Shown: positions 53,147 to 62,180 of the stretch, one piece after another
Numbering within the stretch: the stretch's first letter is position 1
Layout of the letters: every line of letters begins with the position of its first letter
From: Geobacillus sp. 46C-IIa
GTDB taxonomy: Bacteria; Bacillota; Bacilli; Bacillales; Anoxybacillaceae
NCBI RefSeq assembly: GCF_014679505.1
Contig: NZ_CP061474.1
Span: forward strand, 124,001 to 188,000
Direction: 5' to 3'
DNA length: 64,000 nucleotides
Program-made: the position numbers and the translations under genes
Notes under the pieces: model-generated
The model's input: the letters and a program-made list of their open reading frames with translations, nothing else
The model's database searches: none
Told to the model about the DNA's origin: nothing

Positions 53147-54460
53147 ATGAACTGCGCGGAACGGCTGTTGCAAAAGTTTGAGAAACGCGACGCGGTGATC
53201 GGGGTGGTTGGGCTTGGCTACGTCGGGTTGCCGCTAGCAGTCGAAAAAGCAAAAGCAGGGTTTCATGTCATCGGCTTTGACATCCAACAAAAGCGCGTCG
53301 ATCAAGTGAACAATGGGATCAACTACATCGGCGATGTCGTCGATGAAGATTTACATGAGATGGTCAAGCAGGGGCGACTCGTGGCCACAACGGATTATGC
53401 CCGGATTACCGAAGTCGATGCGGTGGCGATCGCGGTGCCGACCCCGCTTGATGAGCATCATCAGCCGGATACGTCATACGTCGAAAAATCAGCGAAGGAA
53501 ATTGCTAAATATGCTCATGAGGGGATGCTCGTCGTTTTGGAATCGACCACCTATCCGGGCACGACGGAAGAAATTGTGAAGCCGGTGCTGGAGAAAAAAG
53601 GGCTTGTCGTCGGGGAAACGGTGTTCGTCGCCTATTCGCCGGAGCGGGTAGACCCGGGCAACAAGCAGTTTAAGACGAAAAATACGCCGAAAGTCGTCGG
53701 CGGCGTGACAAAGACGTGCACGAAAGTGGCGGCGGCAATGTATCGAGCCGTGCTTGAAGGCGATGTCCATGAAGTGTCGAGTCCAGCGGTGGCGGAAATG
53801 GAGAAAATTTTTGAAAACACGTTCCGCCATATCAACATTGCGTTAGCGAACGAAATGGCCATTTTGTGCGAACGGATGGGCATTGATGTTTGGGAAGTCA
53901 TCGATGCAGCGAAAACGAAGCCATATGGATTTATGGCGTTTTATCCGGGCCCGGGGCTTGGCGGTCACTGCATTCCTATCGACCCGTTTTATTTGACATG
54001 GAAAGCTCGCGAATACAACTACCATACGCGCTTGATCGAGCTGGCTGGTGAAATCAACAACGCCATGCCGGAATATGTCGTCAACCGCGCGATGCTCATT
54101 TTGAACGAAGAAGGGAAGGCGCTGCGCGGTTCAAAAGTGACGGTGCTCGGCGTCGCCTACAAAAAAGACATTGATGATGTGCGCGAATCGCCAGTGTTGA
54201 AAATCGTCGAGCTGCTCGAGCAATACGGAGCGGAGTTTGCGGTCGTCGACCCGTATGTTCCGTCGTTCCGGGCGTGCAACCGGGTGGTGGAGACGGTCGA
54301 GCTGACGCCGGAATTGCTAGAGCAGTCGGATCTTGTCTTGATTACCACCGACCATTCCAACATCGACTATGAAATGGTCGCTCGTCACAGCCGCGTCGTG
54401 TTTGACACACGCAACGCCATGAAAGATGTGTCGAAACCAGCCAAATACGTCAAATTGTAA
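53147..54460 (+). CDS. UDP-GlcNAc 6-dehydrogenase (WbpA type)
   Basis: This 437-residue enzyme oxidises the C6 hydroxyl of UDP-GlcNAc to the uronic acid. The N-terminal NAD site is VIGVVGLGYVGLPLAVEKAK. VPTPLDEHHQPDTSYVE and LESTTYPGTTEE follow. The catalytic Cys275 lies in GLGGHCIPIDPFYLTWKA, and the C-terminal NDP-sugar domain has GVAYKKDIDDVRESPVLKI. The start is set at MNCAERLLQKFEKRD, which aligns with homologues; an ATG three codons upstream is too close to the ribosome site GGAAAGGA. It is third in the five-gene set and 17 nt from the previous stop. Confidence 0.91.
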   Translation: MNCAERLLQKFEKRDAVIGVVGLGYVGLPLAVEKAKAGFHVIGFDIQQKRVDQVNNGINYIGDVVDEDLHEMVKQGRLVATTDYARITEVDAVAIAVPTPLDEHHQPDTSYVEKSAKEIAKYAHEGMLVVLESTTYPGTTEEIVKPVLEKKGLVVGETVFVAYSPERVDPGNKQFKTKNTPKVVGGVTKTCTKVAAAMYRAVLEGDVHEVSSPAVAEMEKIFENTFRHINIALANEMAILCERMGIDVWEVIDAAKTKPYGFMAFYPGPGLGGHCIPIDPFYLTWKAREYNYHTRLIELAGEINNAMPEYVVNRAMLILNEEGKALRGSKVTVLGVAYKKDIDDVRESPVLKIVELLEQYGAEFAVVDPYVPSFRACNRVVETVELTPELLEQSDLVLITTDHSNIDYEMVARHSRVVFDTRNAMKDVSKPAKYVKL

Positions 54461-54477
54461 GCGAAGGAGACGAAACG

Positions 54478-55209
54478 ATGCATATTGTCGATCCCTCTGT
54501 TGTTTGCGGTGAATGTGTCGAAATCGGCCATTTCACTGTCATCGAGGCGAATGTAAAAATCGGGAATGACGTTAAAATCGGCCATCGCGTCACGATTCAC
54601 GAAGGAACGGTCATTGGGGACGGCGTGACGATCGCCGACGGAGCGGTGCTCGGCAAACCGCCGAAGCCGGCGAAAACGAGCACCGTCAAGCTGTCGGGTG
54701 AGCTGCCGCCGCTTGTCATTAGCGACCATTGCACGATCGGCGTCAATGCTGTCATCTATCGGGGAGCGACGATCGGCGCCTACACATTAATCGCTGATTT
54801 GGCGAGCGTGCGCGAAAACGTGCACATCGGCCAATATGTGATCGTCGGGCGCGGGGTGTGCGTCGAAAACCACGTCCAAATCGGCGATCGGACGAAAATC
54901 CAGTCGAACTCCTACATCACGGCTTACACGACGCTCGAAGATCATGTGTTCATCGCCCCGTGCGTCACGACGACCAACGACAACTACATGGGGCGGACGG
55001 AGGAGCGATTTGTGAAAATCAAAGGGGCGACCATCAAGCGCGGCGCGCGTGTTGGGGGAGGAGCGATTTTGCTGCCAGGTGTGACGGTGGCGGAAGAAAC
55101 GTTCGTCGCTGCCGGAGCGCTCGTTACGAAAGATACGGAACCGAAAACCGTCGTCAAAGGATTCCCGGCGCGTTTCAGCAAAATGGTGGACGAGCGGGAG
55201 TTGTTGTAA
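54478..55209 (+). CDS. Left-handed beta-helix N-acetyltransferase (WbpD type)
   Basis: This 243-residue protein is built of hexapeptide repeats (VKIGNDVKIGHRVTIHEGTV, IGDGVTIADGAVLG, then IGVNAVIYRGATIGAYTLIA). Such left-handed beta-helices are typical of acetyl-CoA-dependent acyltransferases. HVFIAPCVTTTNDNYMGR and GGGAILLPGVTVAEETFVAA follow, closely as in WbpD/WlbB. It would acetylate the 3-amino group made by the upstream aminotransferase. It starts 17 nt after the dehydrogenase gene with GAAGGAGACGAAACG upstream. Confidence 0.9.
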   Translation: MHIVDPSVVCGECVEIGHFTVIEANVKIGNDVKIGHRVTIHEGTVIGDGVTIADGAVLGKPPKPAKTSTVKLSGELPPLVISDHCTIGVNAVIYRGATIGAYTLIADLASVRENVHIGQYVIVGRGVCVENHVQIGDRTKIQSNSYITAYTTLEDHVFIAPCVTTTNDNYMGRTEERFVKIKGATIKRGARVGGGAILLPGVTVAEETFVAAGALVTKDTEPKTVVKGFPARFSKMVDERELL

Positions 55210-55320
55210 ATTGTTCGCAGCATTCAAGCATTTAGGAGCGGATTCGCTTCTTTGCTTATTCAACTGCTAAAAGAATTGGTGAGGTGTTTTGTCCATTTTA
55301 AAGACTAGGAGTGTTTAAAT

Positions 55321-56379
55321 GTGAAAATTGTTACGGTATTAGGAGCAAGACCACAATTTATTAAAGCAGCTCCTGTTTCACGTGTGTTGCGAAAAGAATG
55401 CGAGGAAGTGTTGGTCCATACTGGACAGCACTATGATCCGAATATGTCGGCCATTTTTTTTGAGGAGTTGAACATTCCGACACCTGACTACTATCTTGGG
55501 GTAGGCTCAGGCAGTCATGGAAAGCAAACCGGAGAAATGCTCATCAAAATTGAGGAAATCGTTCTGAAGGAAAAACCGGATTATGTGCTCGTCTATGGCG
55601 ATACCAACTCGACGCTCGCGGGCGCTCTTGTCGCGGCGAAGCTCCATATTCCCGTCATCCATGTCGAAGCCGGACTGCGCAGCTTCAACAAGCAGATGCC
55701 GGAAGAAATCAACCGCATTATGACCGATCATGTCTCCGAGCTCTTATTTTGTCCAACGGAGACAGCCGTAGAAAATTTACGCAAAGAAAACATTACGCGA
55801 AACGTCTGGAATGTCGGCGACGTCATGTATGACGCCATTTTGTACAACAAGGAGCTCGCACAGCGCCAATCGACGATTTTGGCTGATTTGTCGCTGGCGG
55901 AACAATCCTACTACTTGATCACCATTCACCGAGCGGAAAATACCGATGACCCCGACAAATTGAAAGCCATTTTGGCTGCCTTTGCGGACATCGACGGCAC
56001 GAAAGTGTGGCCGATTCATCCGCGGACGCGGCATAAGCTGGAAGAATACGGGTTGGACGTCTCAACGATCCCCGGGCTTCGGCTGATCGATCCGGTCGGT
56101 TATTTGGACATGCTGAGGCTGGAGAGCGGCGCGAAAAAAATCATCACCGATTCAGGCGGCGTGCAAAAGGAAGCCTATTTCCTGCGCGTGCCTTGCGTAA
56201 CGGTGCGCGAACAAACCGAATGGGTGGAAACGCTCGAAGGGGGAGCGAACATCTTAACCGGCACGGACCGCGAGAAAATCGTCGCGGCGGTTCACAAGGA
56301 AGTCGCCCCCGTTTATGCGGACGTCTTTGGCGATGGGCACGCGGCGGAGAAAATCGTGGCGGCGATCGGGCAGCGATAA
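55321..56379 (+). CDS. UDP-N-acetylhexosamine 2-epimerase (WbpI type)
   Basis: This 352-residue epimerase reads KIVTVLGARPQFIKAAPVSR, HTGQHYDPNMSAIFFEELNI, VYGDTNSTLAGALVAAKL and HVEAGLRSFNKQMPEEINR. The C-terminal block is IITDSGGVQKEAYFLRVPCV followed by REQTEWVET. The family inverts C2 of UDP-GlcNAc (MnaA) or of UDP-2,3-diacetamido-glucuronate (WbpI). With the other four genes present, WbpI is favoured; a plain MnaA role cannot be excluded from sequence. It starts at GTG after CTAGGAGTG. It closes the five-gene pathway set. Confidence 0.9.
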   Translation: MKIVTVLGARPQFIKAAPVSRVLRKECEEVLVHTGQHYDPNMSAIFFEELNIPTPDYYLGVGSGSHGKQTGEMLIKIEEIVLKEKPDYVLVYGDTNSTLAGALVAAKLHIPVIHVEAGLRSFNKQMPEEINRIMTDHVSELLFCPTETAVENLRKENITRNVWNVGDVMYDAILYNKELAQRQSTILADLSLAEQSYYLITIHRAENTDDPDKLKAILAAFADIDGTKVWPIHPRTRHKLEEYGLDVSTIPGLRLIDPVGYLDMLRLESGAKKIITDSGGVQKEAYFLRVPCVTVREQTEWVETLEGGANILTGTDREKIVAAVHKEVAPVYADVFGDGHAAEKIVAAIGQR

Positions 56380-56832
56380 GTTAGGCATGCTATATGTTGC
56401 AATTGGTTGGGCATCTTTATTGCCCCTGTGCTGTTGTTTCGTATTAGGGTTTTTTTGGAAAATAATGAATATTTCATTGCTTGTGTTTTGTATACGGATA
56501 TCTGAAGCTCTTAATTTAGGAATGATCATGACGAAAAGCAATCCATGAAAGCAGGAGGGAACGATTGCTTGATGAGAAGCAGTAGTGATCAATTAAGGGA
56601 GAATGACTTTAACTATGTCCGTGAACATCGTCGTTAGATGAAAAATATGTTTTGCATAATCTGCCTGTGCTAATGGTTTTTCAAATCGAGAACAGTAGCT
56701 TTGTGTTTACAAGGCTGGGCAGCGATGTATATTCAGTTGTGGGCGTATGCATGACTTGTTGTTACTTGTATGCTTCGCTTGCTGTCGCCATTAGGAATTC
56801 ATGATAAACAAGAAGGCGGTGTGGAATGAGCT
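56380..56832. other. Gap after the five-gene set
   Basis: No convincing gene is present. One frame (56386-56548) starts MLYVAIGWASLLPLCCCF and reads like a membrane helix but has no ribosome site. A second (56545-56637) has GGAGGGAACGATTGC before it but is only 30 codons long. The stretch may hold fragments of lost genes. Confidence 0.35.
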
Positions 56833-58056
56833 ATGAGAATCATTTACCTATGCCAACACTTCCCACCGGAAACGGGCGCACCGCAAATTCGTGTGTATGA
56901 GGTGAGCAAAGAGCTGATCAAACGGGGGCATCAAGTGGAAGTGCTCACGGCATTCCCGCATCATCCGCACGGCGTCATCCCGGAGCCATACCGCGGCCTG
57001 TTTTATTTGTTTGAACAATGGGACGGCATTCCCGTTCATCGGACATGGATTTATCCGTCGCCAAAGGGGAGCTTTTGGAAACGACTCGCTTCGTATTTTT
57101 CATTTACGTTCAGCTCGTTTTATTCATTGCTGGTGAAAGCGAAGCCGACGGATGTGATCATTTGCAATTCCCCGCCGTTGTTTTTAGGGATCACCGGGTA
57201 CGTGGGCGCAAAGTTGAAACGGGCGAAGTTTGTTTTCAACGTCGCTGACATTTGGCCGGAATCGGCCGTTGAGCTCGGCATTTTGAAAAATCGGCTTTTT
57301 ATTCGAATGGCGAGATGGCTCGAGCTGTTTTTATACCGGAAGGCTTGGAAAATCGCCGCCGCGACAGAAGGCATTCGCGATTATATGATTGAACAAGGGA
57401 AGGCGCCCGAGGATGTCTTTTTATTGCCGAACGGCGTCAACACGGATGTGTTTCGCCCGCTGCCGAAAAACAAAGAGTTGCTTGCGGAATTAGGGCTCGA
57501 AGGAAAAGTGGTGTTTACGTACGCCGGAACGATGGGATACGCCCAAGGGCTCGATTCGGTGTTGCGGGCGGCGGCCATCGTCAAAGTTAAAGATGAACGG
57601 GCGCATTTCCTGTTTGTCGGCGATGGCCAAGAGCGAGAAAAGTTGATGGCGTTAAAAGAAGAGCTTGGCCTTGACAACGTGACGTTTTACGGATCGGTTC
57701 CGGTTGAGAAGATGCCAGAGATTTTCTCCATCACCGATTACAGCATCGTTTCGTTGCGCAATATCGATTTGTTTAAAGGCGCAAGGCCGTCGAAAATTTT
57801 CCCGGCGATCGCCACCGGAACCCCGGTGCTGTATTGCGGCGAAGGGGAGAGCGCAGAGATTTTAGAAACATACCATTGCGGAAAAATCGCTCCTCCAGAA
57901 AATCCTAAACAGATCGCTGCAGCGGTTCTCGAGTTGCTTTGCCTTCCGAGCGAGAAATACGAAAAGATGGTGGAAAATGGGCGCAAGTTGGCGGTGGAGC
58001 AATATTCTTGGAAGCGAATTGTTGATGATTTGCTCAGTAAATTAGGAGAGCAGTGA
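56833..58056 (+). CDS. Family 4 glycosyltransferase (WbuB-like)
   Basis: This 407-residue GT-B glycosyltransferase has the N-terminal block IIYLCQHFPPETGAPQIRVY, HQVEVLTAFPHHPHG, VFNVADIWPESAVELGIL and LLPNGVNTDVFRPLPKNKE. The C-terminal nucleotide-sugar site has FTYAGTMGYAQGLDSVLRAA, LFVGDGQEREKLM and SLRNIDLFKGARPSKIFPAI, with the retaining-GT4 Glu in GEGESAEILE. It resembles WbuB, an amino-sugar transferase in O-antigen loci. It follows the ManNAc3NAcA genes and may add that sugar to the TagO-made lipid-GlcNAc. The ATG follows GGCGGTGTGGAATGAGCT. Confidence 0.88.
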   Translation: MRIIYLCQHFPPETGAPQIRVYEVSKELIKRGHQVEVLTAFPHHPHGVIPEPYRGLFYLFEQWDGIPVHRTWIYPSPKGSFWKRLASYFSFTFSSFYSLLVKAKPTDVIICNSPPLFLGITGYVGAKLKRAKFVFNVADIWPESAVELGILKNRLFIRMARWLELFLYRKAWKIAAATEGIRDYMIEQGKAPEDVFLLPNGVNTDVFRPLPKNKELLAELGLEGKVVFTYAGTMGYAQGLDSVLRAAAIVKVKDERAHFLFVGDGQEREKLMALKEELGLDNVTFYGSVPVEKMPEIFSITDYSIVSLRNIDLFKGARPSKIFPAIATGTPVLYCGEGESAEILETYHCGKIAPPENPKQIAAAVLELLCLPSEKYEKMVENGRKLAVEQYSWKRIVDDLLSKLGEQ

Positions 58057-58584
58057 GAAACGGGTATATCCACATAAAAGGGGAGAATGATTTTTCTCGT
58101 GAGGTTTCCGGGTTTTATTTATGTCATTTATATCAAATAACCAACCCCCTTTGTTTCTATGAGACCGACCAAATTATGTGAGATTTTTTCATAACGTGAC
58201 TTTCCAGGGTTCATCACCAAAAGATGTACTCGACTTTTAAAGGCAAACATGATAACAATGTTGTCCAAAGAGATGCATGGAATAAAAAGGGAGAAATGCT
58301 GTTTTGGTTTTGATCATCATAATCATCTTTCTTTGTCAAGTACACTTTGTGGTGAAGATCCCTTTCCAGTATATATTGTTCGATTTTTTCCTCTGCATGG
58401 GATTAGTTAAAAGCAAAGGGATACAAGATTTTCGAACATAAGACTATTATGAGCGGCTGGCGATAAGGTGTTGCCATTTGAATAAAGATAGTAGGGAAAG
58501 AGACAGTGGATTTTAAAAGGCAGAAACGAATAAAAAACACGTCTCTTGTCAAGATTAATTAAAAAATAAAGGAGTTATTAATTT
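58057..58584. other. Gap with hairpin-ended element copy 2
   Basis: No gene is supported. The element at 58207-58362 sits here. The sequence switches from GC-rich to AT-rich across this gap, marking the start of the AT-rich cassette. Confidence 0.45.
58207..58362. repeat. Hairpin-ended element, copy 2
   Basis: The left end reads TCATCACCAAAAGATGTACT and the right end, inverted, TCTTCACCACAAAGTGTACT; they match each other and the ends of the element at 8744-8887. The interior shows little similarity to copy 1 and no transposase. Confidence 0.6.
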
Positions 58585-59523
58585 ATGCGTAAGGAAATTG
58601 ATTTGGTGGAATTAGTACGCGTTATTTTCAACTATAAATGGGTAATTATAGGTGTTACGGCCATTGTGGTTTTTGTCACGGCGCTAGCAAGTTTTGTTTG
58701 GATAAATCCTGTTTATTCAGTTAGAGCTACTGTTTCTGTAAATAACGGATTAGCATCAGGAAAACCGTTACAAGAAACGGACGTTTATTTCAGTGAAATG
58801 CTGACACCAACCGTTTATATGGAATATATAAAATCTCCTCAGGTTATTGAGGAAGCCATACAAAAAGTGGACTTCAACATTATAATATCTCCCAAGTTCA
58901 ATCGAATTTAATAGTTGAAAATCCACAAAATACAAATTTAATAAATATCACTTTAAGAGGCTCGAACCCTTCAGACGTAAAAGAAATGCTCGATGCTATT
59001 TTATTGGCTTCTAAAGATTTGTTATTGAAGGAAATGAAGGATAGAGTTAAAGCAGATAATACGAAGCTTGTGATGCAGGTGGAATTGCAAAAGAGGAATT
59101 GCAACAGTTGATTACAGATTATTACCATAAGGCGAATAGATGGAATTTGCCGTTGCCCTTTTGCTTGATTCATTAGTTTCTGATAATAACCAATATGTAC
59201 TGAATTTGGATAGCAAGTATCTAGGTAATCAAAACCATATCCCAGAGAAAGATTTGATTGCATTAGGTAAGCTGATGAATGAAATTAAGACATCTGCTAA
59301 TGTATATCGTGAACGTCTGTCTAAACAACAGCAACTCAATTTATTTTTGGAAACTTTAGATATTGATAATAAAATTGTGACTTTGTCTAAACCGGTTGAA
59401 CCAACAAGTCAGGATTCTCCGGATCCACTATTAAACATTATAGTTGCATTGATCATAGGTGTTGCTTCTGGAGTAGGTCTTGTGTTTTTGTGGCATTATT
59501 GGCGAAAAAATTTAAGGGGGTAG
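58585..59523 (+). pseudogene. Wzz/YveK-type chain-length determinant, decayed
   Basis: The N-terminal part (58585-58911) starts after AAAGGAG and reads KEIDLVELVRVIFNYKWVII, the usual start of Wzz-type proteins, with a first membrane helix. The frame then breaks. Homology continues in another frame (VQSNLIVENPQNTNLINITL, then LDAILLASKDLLLKEM) and again in the third (AKEELQQLITDYYH). The C-terminal part (59140-59523) returns to the first frame with DPLLNIIVALIIGVASGVGL, the second membrane helix. At least two frameshifts make it non-functional. Chain length may be controlled elsewhere or not at all. Confidence 0.75.
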
Positions 59524-59700
59524 GGTAACTCTAAACATGGTTGCCAAGGTTGCTGGACGCTAAAATGATTTCGATGAAATCCCAAACCGGCATGCGGTGA
59601 TGTTCATACCTGAGGGCAAGAGGCTGCCCATCATTCTCTTCTAAGTAAGATGCGCTCGTCTTTCATATCAATATATAATCTTGAAATGGATGAGTATACT

Positions 59701-61023
59701 ATGCAGAATGGGTTTGTCAAGAATAGTTTATTGAATTTTAACAGGAATATAATAACGATTTTATTGGGATTTGCATCAGCGATTATTGTCGCTAGGGCTT
59801 TGGGGCCAGAAAAACAGGGCATTTACGCTCTTATTGTTTTATTGCCGAACATGTTGTTCACATTTCTAAATATAGGGATTAGTTCCGCCAGTGTTTATTA
59901 TATTGGGAAAGAGAAATATTCGTTGGAGACTATCGTCTCCACAAATGTTTTTCTAGTGCTAATGATTAGTGTGGTTTCGATAATCGTAGGTGTATTAGGT
60001 ATAAGTTTATTTAAAGGTATCTTTTTTAAGGATGTTCCCACTATTTATCTGTTTTTGATTTTAAGTTCTCTCCCATTTTTATTTGCTAATTCGTTTTTGC
60101 AAGCGATTTTTCAAGGATTACAGGCGTTCGGAATATTTAATTTGGTTTCAATTTCCGGGAGTATAGTGAATTTAATTTTCTTGGTAGTTGGAGTGCTTTT
60201 TTTAAAACTTGGTGTAATAGGAGCAATAGCTGCTTTTTTAGCAAGTGTTATCACTCCTTTATTACTAATAATTTTCTTTTTGAAAAAAAGACATATTCCC
60301 ATTGATGCAAGATATGTGTCTACGGAATTTATAAAAGACTCCTTAATATACGGATACAAAGCTCACTTGAGTAATATTTTGGCTTTTCTGAATTATAGGA
60401 TTGACATACTAATTATTTCCTATTTCCTATCCCCTATAGCAGTGGGGGTGTATAATGTCGCTGTAAGCATAGCTGAAAAACTGTGGATAGTATCTCAGCC
60501 GGTTTCTTCTGTGCTATTTCCTAGAATTTCTTCAGCTAAAGATGATACAGAGAGAAATGGTCTTACTGCAAAAGTGGCAAGAAATGTGCTGTTCTTGTCT
60601 ATCATTGTGGGCATAGGTTTATTTTTTGTTTCTGATCTATTGATCAGTATCATGTTCGGAGAAAAATATCAAGAAGCTGCAAATCTTATCAAGATTTTGT
60701 TGCTGGGAATCACTTTGTTTTCGGCCGAACGAATTTTATCGAATGACTTAGCAGGAAGAGGAAAGCCAGAATTAAATTTATATACTTCTTTGTTTACGGT
60801 TGTGATAAATATTATTCTGAATCTCCTTTTTATTCCAAAATGGGGCTTTTACGGTGCAGCAATCGCGACATCTGTAGCATATTCTCTTACATTTGTCTTA
60901 AAAGTTTGGCTTTTTTGCCGTACAACTGGGGCAAATGTGCTTTCCTTGCTGTTGATCACCGGAACGGATATAGAACTGTATAAGACATTTTCGAGCAAAC
61001 TGATAAGGTGGGGAAAAAATTGA
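59701..61023 (+). CDS. Polysaccharide flippase (Wzx/MATE-like)
   Basis: This ~440-residue membrane protein has about 12-14 helices. It reads NRNIITILLGFASAIIVARA, LGPEKQGIYALIVLLPNML, GISSASVYYIGKEKYSLETI and LNYRIDILIISYFLSPIAVG. These are typical of the oligosaccharide flippase family that moves lipid-linked repeat units across the membrane. The start at 59701 follows GGATGAG; ATGs at 59650 and 59689 in the same frame are alternatives. The DNA is AT-rich. It overlaps the next glycosyltransferase gene slightly, indicating an operon. Confidence 0.88.
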   Translation: MQNGFVKNSLLNFNRNIITILLGFASAIIVARALGPEKQGIYALIVLLPNMLFTFLNIGISSASVYYIGKEKYSLETIVSTNVFLVLMISVVSIIVGVLGISLFKGIFFKDVPTIYLFLILSSLPFLFANSFLQAIFQGLQAFGIFNLVSISGSIVNLIFLVVGVLFLKLGVIGAIAAFLASVITPLLLIIFFLKKRHIPIDARYVSTEFIKDSLIYGYKAHLSNILAFLNYRIDILIISYFLSPIAVGVYNVAVSIAEKLWIVSQPVSSVLFPRISSAKDDTERNGLTAKVARNVLFLSIIVGIGLFFVSDLLISIMFGEKYQEAANLIKILLLGITLFSAERILSNDLAGRGKPELNLYTSLFTVVINIILNLLFIPKWGFYGAAIATSVAYSLTFVLKVWLFCRTTGANVLSLLLITGTDIELYKTFSSKLIRWGKN

Positions 61024-62180
61024 GAGTATTAATTGTTCCCTCTTGGTACCCAACCAAAGAGAAGCCCAATGCAGGGATCTTTTTTAAAGAACAAGCTCTT
61101 GCCTTGCAGGAAAAAGGAATAGAGATCATTATTGCATATCCAGAAATTCATAGCCTTAAGGAGTGGGCAAAGTATAAGTCGCAACGAGGCTTTTATCATA
61201 AGATAGAGGACGGTCTTGACACATATAGGATTAAAGAATTTAATTTTTTACCTAAAATACCGGTTGGATCAGGTATTGTGTACTATTTTAAGTTAAAAAA
61301 GATATTCACTAAATTGGTTAAGGAAGGAAATAAACCGGATATCATTCACGCTCACTCTGTTCTCTGGGGTGGGTGGGCTAGTTCAAAAATTTCTAAACAA
61401 TGGAATGTCCCGCTGATTATTACTGAGCACTCCACTGCTTTTTTAAGGGGATTGATTAAGAAGTATCAAATTCCTCTTATTAAAGAAGCCTTTGATCAAG
61501 CGAAAAAGATAATTGTTGTTGGTCCTGGTTTACAAAAGGAGCTAAAGAAATATACAGAAGGACAAAAAATAGAGCTTATTCCTAATATTGTTGATACATC
61601 ACGTTTTAAGCAGAATGCGTTCATTGAAAAACCAAATAAATTTAGATTTTTTAGTTTAGCTTTTTTAACATATAAAAAAGGCTTTGATATTTTATTAAAG
61701 GCTTTTGCAAAAGCTTTTAAAGGAAACGAGGAAGTAGAGCTAGTTATAGGGGGAGATGGAGAGGAAAGGGTTAATTTGGAAAATCTAGCAATAGATCTTG
61801 GTATTGAAAAACAAGTCATTTTTTTAGGCGAGCTGTCAAGGGAACAAGCAGTGACAGAGATGCAAAGATGTGATGCATTTGTGTTAGCAAGCCGTTTTGA
61901 AACATTTGGGGTTGTATTCATTGAAGCTTTAGCATGTGGTAAGCCGATTGTTGCAACGAAATGTGGTGGGCCAGAGATCATTGTTAATGAGAAAAACGGG
62001 TTATTAGTGGAAGTTGAGGATATTGAGGCTCTGAGCAAAGCTTTAATTAATATGAAGTTAACTTACAACCAGTATAAGGCGGAAGAAATTGCTTTTGATT
62101 GTTATGAAAGGTTTGGAAAAAGTAAAGTTACCGAAAAAATAATCGAGCAATATCACAAGATAATAGAGAGTGTGAAGTAA
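61020..62180 (+). CDS. Family 4 glycosyltransferase
   Basis: This ~386-residue GT4 enzyme has the N-terminal block VLIVPSWYPTKEKPNAGIFF, then IHAHSVLWGGWASSKIS and TEHSTAFL. The C-terminal donor site has FFSLAFLTYKKGFDILLKAF, VIGGDGEERVNLENLA, and RFETFGVVFIEALACGKPIV with the E-x7-E pattern. The start TTG at 61020 follows AAGGTGGGG; a GTG at 61008 is an alternative. The start codon lies within the end of the flippase gene and the stop overlaps the next start, so these genes are co-translated. The acceptor and sugar are not deducible. Confidence 0.87.
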   Translation: MRVLIVPSWYPTKEKPNAGIFFKEQALALQEKGIEIIIAYPEIHSLKEWAKYKSQRGFYHKIEDGLDTYRIKEFNFLPKIPVGSGIVYYFKLKKIFTKLVKEGNKPDIIHAHSVLWGGWASSKISKQWNVPLIITEHSTAFLRGLIKKYQIPLIKEAFDQAKKIIVVGPGLQKELKKYTEGQKIELIPNIVDTSRFKQNAFIEKPNKFRFFSLAFLTYKKGFDILLKAFAKAFKGNEEVELVIGGDGEERVNLENLAIDLGIEKQVIFLGELSREQAVTEMQRCDAFVLASRFETFGVVFIEALACGKPIVATKCGGPEIIVNEKNGLLVEVEDIEALSKALINMKLTYNQYKAEEIAFDCYERFGKSKVTEKIIEQYHKIIESVK

